Below are positions 10,306-19,687 of a stretch of 64,000 nucleotides of DNA, in pieces. Numbering within the stretch: position 1 is the first letter of the stretch; each line of letters begins with the position of its first letter. The notes under the pieces are model-generated. The model was not told the DNA's origin, ran no database searches, and saw nothing but the letters and a program-made list of their open reading frames with translations. Made by a program: the position numbers and the translations under genes. The DNA lies in assembly GCA_017695115.1 (NCBI GenBank), contig JADILV010000006.1, positions 1 through 64,000 of the forward strand, given 5' to 3'. The DNA comes from Candidatus Cryptobacteroides avicola (lineage in GTDB: Bacteria > Bacteroidota > Bacteroidia > Bacteroidales > UBA932).

Positions 10306-11688
10306 ATGGGCATGAGAAGATTTTTGGTGACCGCTGCCGCCCTGTTGTCTGCAGGTGTCGCTGCCGTGTATGGCCAGCAGTATAAGGGAGGGATAATAGA
10401 CAAGTCGATAGCAGTTGTCGGTGATGAAATGATAAAGATTTCGGATCTTGAAGAAGAGGTCCGCATCATGATGGCTCAGGGATTCGTATCGGACAGGGAT
10501 GCCAGGTGCGAGATTCTCGAAAATATGATGGTTTCAAAACTTTTCCTCATGCAGGCCAGGCTGGATTCCCTGACCGTCAACAATGACATGGTGGAGGGCG
10601 AACTCAGGAACAGGATCGACCAGTTCAGGACATACTTCGGCGGAGACGAAGGTGTGGAGAAGCAGTTCGGGAAGCCTATTTACAAACTCCGTCAGGAGTG
10701 GAGGGAAGCCTTCCAGGACCAGAGCCTTACGCAGCAGATGCAGCAGAATATCATGTCCGATATTCCGGAAGTTACCCCATACGATGTAGAAGAATACCTC
10801 AAGAAGACCGATCCTGACGACCTGCCTTTGGTGCCTGTCAAATACCAGTTGAGCCAGATATGCATCTACCCTGACAGGGAGGCCGCCAACATGGCCGTGA
10901 AAGAAAGGCTTCTTGCAATCCGCGAGCGTATTATCAACGGCGAGAAATTCTCTACGCTTGCAAGGATATATTCACAGGATCCGGGAAGCGCCATGAAGGG
11001 CGGAGAACTCGGAATGGCGTCAAAGTCCATTTTCTGGCCGGCATTCTCGGATGCCGCCATGGCGCTCAAGCCGGGAGTGGTTTCCCAGATTGTGGAGACC
11101 CCTGACGGATTCCATATTATCGAAGTGCTCGAAAAGAAAGGGGACATGTTCAATGCCCGTCATATTCTCCTGAAGCCGGAATACACGATAGATGACAAGG
11201 AAAAGGCATTCCATGTACTTGACAGTCTGAAGACAGAGATGGCAAACGGTGCCGTGTCTTTCGAGATGGCCGCCAGATTCTATTCTGAAGACCCTGCCAC
11301 AAGGACCAACGGAGGCCAGATGGCCGATCCGAATACCGGGTCTTCCTATTACGAGATAGACCAGCTCAAGCCTCAGGATTACGCTGCTGTCAAGAACCTT
11401 AAAGAAGGCGAGATTTCCGAACCGGTAGAGTCTCTTGACAACGAGGGCAGGGATGGGAATACAGTCTACAAGATCATAAAGGTGGACAGGATACTGCCGT
11501 CCCATACCGCTTCGTTTGAAGAAGATTACAGCCTTCTGTCAGACCAGGTGAAACAGGAGGCTTCCATGAAGGCCGTAGATGATTTCATCGCATCGAAACT
11601 GAAAACGACTTATATTGTTATTGATCCTCTGTTCAAATATTGTGAGTTCGATCACGAAGGCTGGGACGACAAGTTCAGGGAGGATTGA
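10306..11688 (+). CDS. surA: SurA-like periplasmic peptidyl-prolyl isomerase and chaperone
   Basis: About 460 residues: a signal peptide ending near VYGQ, a SurA N-domain starting at IIDKSIAVVGDEMIKISDLEEEV, and two parvulin domains (roughly residues 170-275 and 285-390). The first contains FSTLARIYSQDPGSAMKGGELG and the second FEMAARFYSEDPATRTNGGQM, both with the parvulin signature. It helps fold outer-membrane proteins in the periplasm. The start is uncertain between ATG 10306 and ATG 10312; an in-frame TTG at 10300 is less likely. The OstA-like gene starts five bases after its stop. Confidence 0.9.
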   Translation: MGMRRFLVTAAALLSAGVAAVYGQQYKGGIIDKSIAVVGDEMIKISDLEEEVRIMMAQGFVSDRDARCEILENMMVSKLFLMQARLDSLTVNNDMVEGELRNRIDQFRTYFGGDEGVEKQFGKPIYKLRQEWREAFQDQSLTQQMQQNIMSDIPEVTPYDVEEYLKKTDPDDLPLVPVKYQLSQICIYPDREAANMAVKERLLAIRERIINGEKFSTLARIYSQDPGSAMKGGELGMASKSIFWPAFSDAAMALKPGVVSQIVETPDGFHIIEVLEKKGDMFNARHILLKPEYTIDDKEKAFHVLDSLKTEMANGAVSFEMAARFYSEDPATRTNGGQMADPNTGSSYYEIDQLKPQDYAAVKNLKEGEISEPVESLDNEGRDGNTVYKIIKVDRILPSHTASFEEDYSLLSDQVKQEASMKAVDDFIASKLKTTYIVIDPLFKYCEFDHEGWDDKFRED

Positions 11689-11693
11689 TCTGT

Positions 11694-14321
11694 ATGGGGC
11701 TTTTAAGGAGACTGTCATTGTGCCTTCCGGTTCTTCTTCTCTCTTTTACTGCATACGCGCAGACGCAGGAAAAGGAAGAGCCGGAGGACAGCATCGTGGT
11801 ACTCATCAGTTCCAAGAAGGCCCAGCTTCTGGAAATCAACGGGCAGAGCCTGAGAAAGGTTACGGGGCCTGCCACTTTCCTTCATAACAATACCTATCTT
11901 CTTTGCGATACTGCGCTATGGAACGTGGATACGAAGATTATAGACGCCATAGGCAATGTAAAGATAATCCAGGAAGAGACCGAACTCCAGAGCGAGAAGA
12001 TGGTCTACTATATCGACCGGGACCTGGCGGAGTTCAGGGGCAATGTGGTGCAGCTCAGGGACAAGGACAACAATATCCTCAGGACCAGGAATCTTGATTA
12101 CAACACCAAGGACAGTATCGCCGTTTTCCGCGGCGGCGGCTCGATGAAGGACAAGGACGGACAGATAATCGAGAGCCAGACCGGAAAATATGAATCCAAG
12201 ATAAAGCTGTTCACCTTTACTGAGGACGTGAACATGTTTACGGATTCGATCTTCGTGAAGACCTCCCGTCTTAAATACGAATCCGACAGGAATCTTGCCA
12301 CATTCGGCTACGGTACCGATGCCTGGAAAGACGAGAATATGCTTTCTGCAAATGCCGGATGGTATGACAGAGGCAGGGAAGTGTTCTTTTTCAACAATAA
12401 TGTCCATGTGATGTCCGACGTGCAGGAGGGGTGGAGCGATTCCCTGTATTTTTACAGGAATACGATGAACGTGGATATGTTGGGCGATGCCCAGGTTACG
12501 GATACTTCCAGAAATGTTTCGGGGCTGGCGGGCCATATTTCATACGTCGATTCGCTTGCTCGGGTTACCATGACCAGGACTCCGGCCGTAGTCGCTGAGA
12601 TAGAGGATCAGGAGTCGGGCCGGGATACGGTGTTTTTCGGCGCAGACACCCTCATATACTATACGGTACGGATGTGCGACGTGGATTCTATGGCTGTGGT
12701 CGATGCCGCTGCGAGGTTATCGTCCATGGACGTCGATCCGGTGAGCGAATTCCGGAAAAAGGCAGCTGCCGAGGCCGCGAAGGCTGCAGAAGAGGCTGCC
12801 AAAAACGATCCGAACAGGAGACCTGACACTCCTCCGGGAAAAACAGGCACAAAGCAGAAGCCGGATAAAGCCAAGGAAGCGGACATGGCAAATGCGGACT
12901 CACTTTCGGCGGCGGCTGATTCTTTGTCTGTCGGCCTGGACTCTTTGTCTGCCGGTCTGGATTCACTCTCGGCAGGAGCGGATTCGCTGGCTCTGGCGGA
13001 CAGCGCCGTGACTCCGCCCGTAGAACCGGATACGACAAAGATAGGGTTTGTAAAGGCCTTGAACAATGTGAAGATCTACAGACGGAACATGCAGATCGTG
13101 TGCGATTCTTTGGAATATTGCGATCTGGATTCCATTGCGAGGCTTTTCAAACAGCCTGTCATCTGGAATGAAGTTACCCAGCAGTATGTCGCCGACAGTG
13201 TATATGCCCTTGTCAGGGGAAGCAGGATGGAGAAGGTGAGCCTGATGTCAAACGCATTTGTACATAATCAGCAGGACAGCGTTCATTATGACCAGATCAG
13301 GAGTACGGAGATGATGGCCTATTTCGATGCAGATTCGCAGCTTAGCCGGTTCGATGCTCTCGGAGGGGCTTCCGCGTTGTTCTATCTGGAAGAAAATGAT
13401 GTGCTGGCTACTGCCAATAAAAAGGATACGAAGATGCTTTCTGCCGTTTTCAAAGACGGTACGATACATAAGATATATTATTTCGACACTGTCAAGAGCG
13501 ATGCCTATCCTGTCGCCCAGATGACACAGGAAGAGCAGGTGCTTAAAGGATTCAACTGGCAGCCTAATCTCCGTCCTGAAGACCGTTTTGCAATCACTTC
13601 GCAGGAACTCCGCTCTCCGCAGCGTACATATTATTCTTCCCGTCCGAGGGCGAGGTTCGTCCAGACAGGATTGTATTTCCCGGGTTATATAGATGAAATC
13701 TACACGCAGATAGAGGAACGTGATTCTTTGGCCCGGGTCAGGGAGAGGCAGCGGCAGATTCTGGAGCAGGATCGCGAACGTCATGAGCGGTTCGTGAAGG
13801 ATTCGATTGCAATCGCCCGGCTGGATTCCATCGCCGTCGCTGATTCGATAGCCTTGTCGGACAGCCTGGCATTTGTCGCGGATTCTCTGGAGCGGGCGGA
13901 TTCCATATCCATGGCGGACTCTATTAGGCAGCAGGAGATTGCGGATTCTCTGGCGTCAGTCGTCCCGACAAAGGAGCAGCTTAAAGAGCAGGCTCGGAAA
14001 GAGCGGGAAGAGAAGAAGGCTGCGCGGATAGCGGAGCGGGAAAAGAGATGGGCGGATAAGGACCAGAAAGATGCCGACAAGGAAAAAGCCAAAGAAGAGA
14101 AGAAAAAGGCGAAGGAGAGGGAGCGCAAGCTGAAACTTATTCTGGCCGCCCAGGAAGAAGCCAGGGCGGATTCCATGAAGCTGGAGATATACAAGGAAAA
14201 GTATCTGCTCAAGGCGGAAAAGCTGAAGGCAATGGAAGAGAAGAAGGCGGCACGTAAAAAGAACAGGCCACAGGCTCCTCCGGAGCAAGGGGAGGCCGTG
14301 GTATTACCGGAAAAAAGATGA
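11694..14321 (+). CDS. OstA/LptA-like protein with a long repetitive C-terminal part
   Basis: From ATG 11694 the protein has 875 residues. After a signal peptide, residues about 30-320 form an OstA/LptA-type beta-rich domain (repeated short strands such as GNVKIIQEETELQSEKMVYY). Such domains bind lipopolysaccharide during transport across the periplasm. The middle holds an Ala/Lys/Pro linker and a run of near-identical DSLSAG-type units (about residues 400-440), then a second beta-rich region, more DSIA-type repeats, and a strongly charged Lys/Glu-rich coiled coil at the end. Together with SurA it points to outer-membrane biogenesis. The stop overlaps the bioB start by four bases. The TTG at 11685 overlapping the surA stop was not used. 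Confidence 0.8.
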   Translation: MGLLRRLSLCLPVLLLSFTAYAQTQEKEEPEDSIVVLISSKKAQLLEINGQSLRKVTGPATFLHNNTYLLCDTALWNVDTKIIDAIGNVKIIQEETELQSEKMVYYIDRDLAEFRGNVVQLRDKDNNILRTRNLDYNTKDSIAVFRGGGSMKDKDGQIIESQTGKYESKIKLFTFTEDVNMFTDSIFVKTSRLKYESDRNLATFGYGTDAWKDENMLSANAGWYDRGREVFFFNNNVHVMSDVQEGWSDSLYFYRNTMNVDMLGDAQVTDTSRNVSGLAGHISYVDSLARVTMTRTPAVVAEIEDQESGRDTVFFGADTLIYYTVRMCDVDSMAVVDAAARLSSMDVDPVSEFRKKAAAEAAKAAEEAAKNDPNRRPDTPPGKTGTKQKPDKAKEADMANADSLSAAADSLSVGLDSLSAGLDSLSAGADSLALADSAVTPPVEPDTTKIGFVKALNNVKIYRRNMQIVCDSLEYCDLDSIARLFKQPVIWNEVTQQYVADSVYALVRGSRMEKVSLMSNAFVHNQQDSVHYDQIRSTEMMAYFDADSQLSRFDALGGASALFYLEENDVLATANKKDTKMLSAVFKDGTIHKIYYFDTVKSDAYPVAQMTQEEQVLKGFNWQPNLRPEDRFAITSQELRSPQRTYYSSRPRARFVQTGLYFPGYIDEIYTQIEERDSLARVRERQRQILEQDRERHERFVKDSIAIARLDSIAVADSIALSDSLAFVADSLERADSISMADSIRQQEIADSLASVVPTKEQLKEQARKEREEKKAARIAEREKRWADKDQKDADKEKAKEEKKKAKERERKLKLILAAQEEARADSMKLEIYKEKYLLKAEKLKAMEEKKAARKKNRPQAPPEQGEAVVLPEKR

Positions 14322-15433
14322 AGAGAAACTATAGGAAATTATTTGCGAAGAAGTCATTGCGGTTCCGCCGGTGGGGACACAAGTCGTATTCTGCATTCTG
14401 CAGTATAGGGCGTCATGTTACTATCGGGCATGTGAGCAAGGGCATTGCGGACGCTTCGTTGGAAAAATCCGGAGCGGTAGACGAGGCTTTTGTAGAAAGG
14501 ATTATCCGCCAGGGAGGTCTGGACAGGGAGGAAGCCGGGGATATGTCGGAGTCGGTACCGTTGCCGCAGCTTGTGGCGATGGCTTCTGCCGTGAATGTCG
14601 CGTGTGCGTCGCGACGGTTCGATACATGTTCGATAATCAACGCCAAATCCGGCCGCTGTCCGGAAGACTGTAAATGGTGCGCCCAGTCCGCACATTACCA
14701 TACTGCCGCTGCGGAGTATCCGCTTCTGGATTCCGCCAGCATCCTCAAGGCGGCAAAACTTTGCGAGGCCCAGGGTATTGGCCGTTTTTCGATAGTCACC
14801 AGCGGACGGAAACTCACTGAAAAAGAAATAGATCCGATATGTGAAACGGCCGCTCTCCTGAGACGGGAGTGCGGCATTTCCCTCTGCCTTTCGGCAGGAC
14901 TTTTAGATAAATCTGCGCTCGTGCGGCTTCATGGCTCCGGCATTTCCAGATATCACTGCAATCTGGAGACTGCTCCATCCTATTTCGGAAAACTCTGTTC
15001 TACACACACTCAAGCAGAAAAAATCAAAACATTATCATCAGCCCGTGAAGCAGGCATGGATATATGCAGCGGGGGGATTATAGGGATGGGAGAGACGATG
15101 GCGCAGCGTCTTGAACTGGCGTTCACTCTCAAGGAACTGGGGGTGAAGTCGGTCCCTATGAATATCCTCTCCCCTATAAAAGGAACGCCTCTGGCTGAAC
15201 TGCAGCTTATTTCTGAAGAGGAAATCTTAAAGACAGTAGCTCTGTACCGTCTTGTCATGCCGGATGCGTATCTGCGGTTTGCAGGCGGCCGCGCAAGGCT
15301 TTCGGAACAGGCTCTGATGACTTCTTTCCAGGCTGGCATAAATTCGGCCATAATCGGGGATATGCTGACCACTACCGGTGCGGATGTCGCTACCGACAAG
15401 GCGCGTATCCTTGCTGCCGGATATATGCTGTAG
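14318..15433 (+). CDS. bioB: biotin synthase with an N-terminal basic extension
   Basis: Biotin synthase, the radical SAM enzyme that inserts sulfur into dethiobiotin. The 4Fe-4S motif CPEDCKWC has its cysteines at about 114, 118 and 121; GMGETMAQR and NILSPIKGTPL are also typical. At 371 residues it is about 40-50 longer than usual. The excess is an Arg/Lys-rich N-terminus (RRWGHKSYSAFCSIGR, then KGIADASLEKSG), while the normal family start corresponds to about residue 53 (VDEAFVERII). I see no ATG or GTG close to that point, so the extension is probably translated. The gene overlaps the OstA-like gene by four bases (ATGA), which suggests translational coupling. Confidence 0.93.
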   Translation: MKRNYRKLFAKKSLRFRRWGHKSYSAFCSIGRHVTIGHVSKGIADASLEKSGAVDEAFVERIIRQGGLDREEAGDMSESVPLPQLVAMASAVNVACASRRFDTCSIINAKSGRCPEDCKWCAQSAHYHTAAAEYPLLDSASILKAAKLCEAQGIGRFSIVTSGRKLTEKEIDPICETAALLRRECGISLCLSAGLLDKSALVRLHGSGISRYHCNLETAPSYFGKLCSTHTQAEKIKTLSSAREAGMDICSGGIIGMGETMAQRLELAFTLKELGVKSVPMNILSPIKGTPLAELQLISEEEILKTVALYRLVMPDAYLRFAGGRARLSEQALMTSFQAGINSAIIGDMLTTTGADVATDKARILAAGYML

Positions 15434-15529
15434 CTTTTCTGCTATCCCGAATCCGGCATTCTTGCAGCCCGAGGCCTGGAAATCTGTCAGGGCAACCTTT
15501 TTTATAAAAATCAGTTAGAGATAGATGAT

Positions 15530-16813
15530 ATGATTATTGAAACCAATATCGACCGGTTCGATACGGAACATCTGTGGCATCCCTATACTTCCGCCACAAG
15601 GCCGCTTCCCGCTTATAAGGTTCGGGAGGCACACGGATGCAGGATCATACTGGAAGACGGTACGGAACTTATCGAGGGCATGTCTTCCTGGTGGTGCGCC
15701 GTTCATGGATACAACCATCCGGTGCTCAATGCCGCTGCGAAATCGCAGATAGACAGAATGTCCCATGTGATGTTCGGCGGACTTACCCATGAGCCTGCGA
15801 TAGAACTCGGCAGACTCCTGCTTGGGATACTTCCGGAGCGGCTTTCCAGAATATTCTATGCTGACAGCGGCTCCGTTGCGGTCGAAGTCGCCATGAAAAT
15901 GGCTGTCCAGTACCATTATGCGCTCGGTCGGCCCGAAAGGACGGATTTCGTGACCATAAGGTCCGGATATCATGGGGACACATGGAACGCCATGTCGGTG
16001 TGCGATCCTGTCACCGGAATGCACGGCATATTCGGCAGCGCCCTTCCGGTGAGGTATTTCGTTCCGTCACCGTCAAGCCGTTTCCACGGGGAATGGGATC
16101 CCCGTGATATGGAACCTCTGGAGAAAGTGATAGAGGAGCACGGCGGTTCTCTGGCGGCTATGATTCTGGAGCCGGTGGTCCAGGGGGCAGGCGGGATGCA
16201 TTTCTACCACCCGGAGTATCTCCGGCAGGCGGCACGGCTGTGCAGGGAGCATGGTATTCTGCTGATATTCGATGAGATAGCGACAGGATTCGGAAGGACC
16301 GGAAAACTGTTTGCATGGGAACATGCCGGTGTGGTGCCTGACATCATGTGTATAGGCAAGTCTCTGACAGGAGGCTACATGACGCTTTCCGCAGTGCTGA
16401 CTACAGATGAAGTGGCGCATACGATTTCCGACAATTATCCCTATGCTTTCATGCATGGCCCGACCTTTATGGCCAACCCTCTTGCCTGTGCTGTCGCCAG
16501 GGCTTCAGTGCAGCTGCTTCTTGACTCCGGCTGGCAGGAAAAAGTGAAAAATATCGAAGCGCAGATGAAAGCGGAACTTGCTCCGGCCGCAGGCCTTCCC
16601 CAGGTGGAGGAAGTACGGGTATTGGGTGCGATAGGAGTCATCCAGACCAGGGAACCGGTAGATATGGCCGTTATCCAGCGGCGTTTCATCGAAGAAGGGA
16701 TCTGGGTCAGGCCTTTCGGCAGGCTGGTATATATCATGCCCCCGTATGTAATCTCTCCGGAAGAACTCTCGAGGCTTACTTCCGGTCTTGTCAAAGTAGT
16801 GGGGGAAATATGA
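15530..16813 (+). CDS. bioA: adenosylmethionine-8-amino-7-oxononanoate aminotransferase
   Basis: The 427-residue class III aminotransferase converts KAPA to DAPA in biotin synthesis. [14 protein letters not shown] at the N-terminus and [15 protein letters not shown] are BioA signatures. [16 protein letters not shown] carries the PLP-ring aspartate and [10 protein letters not shown] carries the PLP lysine (about Lys277). It follows bioB after a 96-bp gap and overlaps bioF by four bases. The gap shows no clear BirA-type operator. Confidence 0.96.
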   Translation: MIIETNIDRFDTEHLWHPYTSATRPLPAYKVREAHGCRIILEDGTELIEGMSSWWCAVHGYNHPVLNAAAKSQIDRMSHVMFGGLTHEPAIELGRLLLGILPERLSRIFYADSGSVAVEVAMKMAVQYHYALGRPERTDFVTIRSGYHGDTWNAMSVCDPVTGMHGIFGSALPVRYFVPSPSSRFHGEWDPRDMEPLEKVIEEHGGSLAAMILEPVVQGAGGMHFYHPEYLRQAARLCREHGILLIFDEIATGFGRTGKLFAWEHAGVVPDIMCIGKSLTGGYMTLSAVLTTDEVAHTISDNYPYAFMHGPTFMANPLACAVARASVQLLLDSGWQEKVKNIEAQMKAELAPAAGLPQVEEVRVLGAIGVIQTREPVDMAVIQRRFIEEGIWVRPFGRLVYIMPPYVISPEELSRLTSGLVKVVGEI

Positions 16814-17994
16814 ACGGGTTTTCGGAAAAACTGGAGGAACTCCGCATTTCCGGAAACCTGAGACGGCTTCCGGAAACATCGCATGACGGAAAATATTCGA
16901 TAATGGGAGGCCGGCGTATGCTGAACCTTTCTTCCAACGACTATCTCGGTCTTGCTTCCGGTTCCACAATGCCGCTTATGAAGGATTTTCTGCAGGAAAC
17001 CGGCTTGTCATGCGGGACATCCGTGCCGGAAGATTTTCTGCTGGGTTCGACATCTTCGAGACTGCTTACAGGTACTTTTGACGTACATTCACGCCTGGAA
17101 CGGGCCCTGTGCAGACTGTCCGGGCGGCAGTCGGCCCTTGTATTCGGGAGCGGCTATCACATGAATGTCGGAATCCTTCCGGCCGTGACCGACTCTTCGT
17201 CAGTCATCCTTGCGGACAAACTGGTGCATGCCAGTATAATAGACGGCATAAGGCTGTCATCCGCCCGTTCTGTCCGCTTCCGGCACCAGGATATGGACCA
17301 GCTTGAGTCGCTTGTGGAGAAATACGGCATGGAGTGCAGCCGGATAGTCATAGTCACCGAAAGCATTTTCAGTATGGACGGTGATCTTGCAGACCTGAAG
17401 CGTCTGGTGGATATAAAACGGAAACATCCGCAGGTGATGCTGTATGTGGATGAGGCTCATGCGGTCGGTGTCAGAGGAGATACGGGGATGGGACTTGCAC
17501 AGGAACTGGGAGTCATGCAGGACATTGATTTCCTGTGCGGGACATTCGGCAAGGCGGTCGCTTCTGCCGGTGCATACGTGCTGTGTGAGAGTGCCGTGCG
17601 CGAATATCTCGTTAACCGTATGAGACCTCTCATATTCTCGACGGCGCTGCCTCCTCTTAATGTACTGTGGACTCTCAGGGTAATGGAGAACCTCGCCACG
17701 ATGGGGAGCATGCGCCAGTCCCTGTCTGACAATGCCGCGAGAATCAGGGAATTCATCAGGTCGCGCGGAGTCGTGTGCCCGTCAGGAAGCCACATCATAC
17801 CTGTGATGGCAGGAGACAGCCATCGCGCCATTGCAATGGCAGAGGAAATGCAGCGTCAGGGTTTCTACCTTCTGCCGATCCGGCCTCCGACAGTTCCGGA
17901 AGGCACTTCCAGGCTGCGGATTTCCCTTACCGCCGCGATTACCCGGCCGGAAACAGACGCTTTGATAAATGTTCTCGGAAGGCTTCTTCCGTGA
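16810..17994 (+). CDS. bioF: 8-amino-7-oxononanoate synthase
   Basis: The 394-residue alpha-oxoamine synthase condenses pimeloyl-ACP with alanine. [10 protein letters not shown] near the N-terminus, [11 protein letters not shown], and [15 protein letters not shown] with the PLP lysine near residue 248 are diagnostic. It starts within the bioA stop (ATGA) and ends 30 bp before bioG. Related KBL and serine palmitoyltransferase enzymes share the fold, but the biotin context decides the name. Confidence 0.94.
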   Translation: MNGFSEKLEELRISGNLRRLPETSHDGKYSIMGGRRMLNLSSNDYLGLASGSTMPLMKDFLQETGLSCGTSVPEDFLLGSTSSRLLTGTFDVHSRLERALCRLSGRQSALVFGSGYHMNVGILPAVTDSSSVILADKLVHASIIDGIRLSSARSVRFRHQDMDQLESLVEKYGMECSRIVIVTESIFSMDGDLADLKRLVDIKRKHPQVMLYVDEAHAVGVRGDTGMGLAQELGVMQDIDFLCGTFGKAVASAGAYVLCESAVREYLVNRMRPLIFSTALPPLNVLWTLRVMENLATMGSMRQSLSDNAARIREFIRSRGVVCPSGSHIIPVMAGDSHRAIAMAEEMQRQGFYLLPIRPPTVPEGTSRLRISLTAAITRPETDALINVLGRLLP

Positions 17995-18024
17995 TTGCTG
18001 TTTATGAAGTTCAGATAATTCCAC

Positions 18025-18717
18025 ATGAAACAGGATTTTATAATAAAGAATGACAATTCCTCGCTGCTTCTGGTTTTCGGAGGCTGGGGTACCTGGACAG
18101 GGCTTTTTTCGGAAGGGCCGTTCCCTGAAGGGTATGACGTGCTGCTCTGCTATGATTACAGGACAATGGATTTCGACCCGTCGGTATTGTCCGGATACGG
18201 TACGGTCCGTCTGATCGCCTGGTCAATGGGGGTGTGGGTGGCTTCCAGAGTGCTTGCCGGAGCGGATGTCCGGTGGGAAAAACGCATTGCCGTAAACGGC
18301 ACTCTGACTCCGGTAGATGATCTGAGGGGGATCCCAGTGGCGGTATTCAACGGGACTTTGGACAATATGTCCGGACCGGTCCTGTCCAAGTTCAACAGAC
18401 GGATGTGCGGCAAGGATCTGGCCTGCTATATGTCGCGCGGCCCGGGCAGGTCTGCGGAGGAACTGAAAGAAGAGCTGTCCGCCTTGAAAGAGGCTGTCGG
18501 GGCTTCTGGAGTCGCTCTGTCTTTTATGTGGGATGTAGCTGCAGTCGGGACCAAGGACCTGATATTCCCGGCTGAAAACCAGTTGCGGGCATGGGATGTC
18601 TGTGCGGTGGAAGCGGTCGAGGTCGACTGCGCACATTACAGCAGGGATTTGTTTGCCAGGCTGTTTTCAAGCTGTTGCCATTCCGACCTGGCGGAGCAGG
18701 CGGAGAAATCTGTCTAA
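18025..18717 (+). CDS. bioG: pimeloyl-ACP methyl ester esterase BioG (DUF452)
   Basis: The 230-residue alpha/beta hydrolase fits BioG, which removes the methyl group from pimeloyl-ACP methyl ester so that chain elongation stops. LLVFGGWGTW near the start and AWSMGVWVA with the nucleophile Ser67 are typical; the catalytic His is probably His204 in CAHYS. The last 14 or so residues and the stop codon are encoded by a dispersed-repeat copy (18675-18717), so the native C-terminus may have been replaced. bioC follows after 10 bp. Confidence 0.88.
   Translation: MKQDFIIKNDNSSLLLVFGGWGTWTGLFSEGPFPEGYDVLLCYDYRTMDFDPSVLSGYGTVRLIAWSMGVWVASRVLAGADVRWEKRIAVNGTLTPVDDLRGIPVAVFNGTLDNMSGPVLSKFNRRMCGKDLACYMSRGPGRSAEELKEELSALKEAVGASGVALSFMWDVAAVGTKDLIFPAENQLRAWDVCAVEAVEVDCAHYSRDLFARLFSSCCHSDLAEQAEKSV
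18675..18717 (+). repeat. dispersed repeat copy forming the 3' end of bioG
   Basis: This 43-bp stretch matches the 3' end of bioC (19570-19612) at 33 of 43 positions: both read TTGyCATTyCGACC at the left and GGAGAAATCTGyCTrA at the right. It supplies the bioG stop codon. The pattern GTCATTTCGA...GAGAAATCT resembles a dispersed intergenic repeat I recall from Bacteroidales genomes. Confidence 0.7.
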
Positions 18718-18727
18718 TAAGGATATA

Positions 18728-19612
18728 ATGTCAATGATGAAAGTAGATAAAGACTTGATATCCAAACGCTTTTCCAAGGCTGTCGGAACTTACGACGGAG
18801 CGGCCGCAGTGCAGGATGCCATTGCGGAATGGATGGTGTCTCTGCTGCAGTATCATGACGGCAGGCGCGGCACCGCAGCCGATGGCAGAAATGCAGTGGG
18901 GAAAGTTCTGGAAATCGGCTGCGGGACAGGTCTGTTCACAAGGAAATTTCTGAAGGTATATAGCCCGGAGAGGATGTGGCTCAATGATATATGCCAGGAC
19001 TACGAGGAAAGTCTGTCTGATATCCTGTGTAAAGGCAAAGGGGATACGGTTTGTCCGGAGTCTGTTCCTGGAACGGGAATGGATATGGGCGGCGGTTTTG
19101 TTTTCCTGCCGGGAGATGCGGAATCCATGGATCTGCCGCAAGGTCTGGATATGGCTGTATCCTGCTCTGCATTCCAGTGGTTTCATGATATGCCGGCATT
19201 TCTCCGTAAGGCCTCCGATGCCTTGAATGAAGGTGGCATATTGGCTTTCAGCACATTCGGTCCGGATAACCTCAGGGAGATATCCGCTCTTGAAGGGGTT
19301 TCGCTGCATTACCTGTCTTTGGCTGGAATCAAGAGCATGATTCCGGAAGGAATGGAAATCCTGTGCGCGGAAGAATGCCGCCAGGTGCGGTATTTCAGTT
19401 CCGCCATGTCGGTACTGCGGCACCTCAAAGATACCGGTGTCGCGGGGATACGGCGCGAATTCTGGACACGGAGCCGCCTGGAGGGTTTCGACAGACGATA
19501 CCGGGAGCGTTTTTCCTCTGTTGGCGGCCTGCCTCTTACCTACCATCCGATGTGGCTTGTGTGCAGGTCTTGTCATTTCGACCGGCCGGAGGGAGTGGAG
19601 AAATCTGCCTGA
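18728..19612 (+). CDS. bioC: malonyl-ACP O-methyltransferase BioC
   Basis: The 294-residue SAM-dependent methyltransferase has motif I as VLEIGCGTGLFT at about residues 60-71, CSAFQWFHD typical of BioC, and the post-motif strand GGILAFSTFGPDNL. It methylates malonyl-ACP so that fatty acid synthase can build the pimeloyl chain; BioG later removes the methyl group. The ATG at 18728 follows bioG by 10 bp; the open frame extends upstream into bioG, but that part is a shadow. The last 14 or so residues (SCHFDRPEGVEKSA) are encoded by a dispersed repeat copy, as in bioG. Confidence 0.92.
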   Translation: MSMMKVDKDLISKRFSKAVGTYDGAAAVQDAIAEWMVSLLQYHDGRRGTAADGRNAVGKVLEIGCGTGLFTRKFLKVYSPERMWLNDICQDYEESLSDILCKGKGDTVCPESVPGTGMDMGGGFVFLPGDAESMDLPQGLDMAVSCSAFQWFHDMPAFLRKASDALNEGGILAFSTFGPDNLREISALEGVSLHYLSLAGIKSMIPEGMEILCAEECRQVRYFSSAMSVLRHLKDTGVAGIRREFWTRSRLEGFDRRYRERFSSVGGLPLTYHPMWLVCRSCHFDRPEGVEKSA

Positions 19613-19652
19613 AGAATCCTGTAGAATCTCTCGGCTTCGCTCGGGATGACAG
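19570..19652. repeat. inverted pair of dispersed repeats across the bioC 3' end
   Basis: The left arm (19570-19612) encodes the bioC C-terminus and stop. The right arm (about 19622-19652) reads AGAATCTCTCGGCTTCGCTC then GGGATGACAG, and its complement (CTGTCATCCCGAGCGAAGCC then GAGAGATTCT) follows the same plan as the left arm. The two arms could pair as an imperfect hairpin in the bioC-bioD message. Confidence 0.65.
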
Positions 19653-19687
19653 TTGCGGATAGAAATTATAAAAAATAAGCCAATATT

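Noticed and set aside
15434..15529. Possible biotin operator or riboswitch between bioB and bioA
   Set aside because: I see no convincing palindrome or conserved RNA motif; the T/A-rich stretch near 15500 is not specific.
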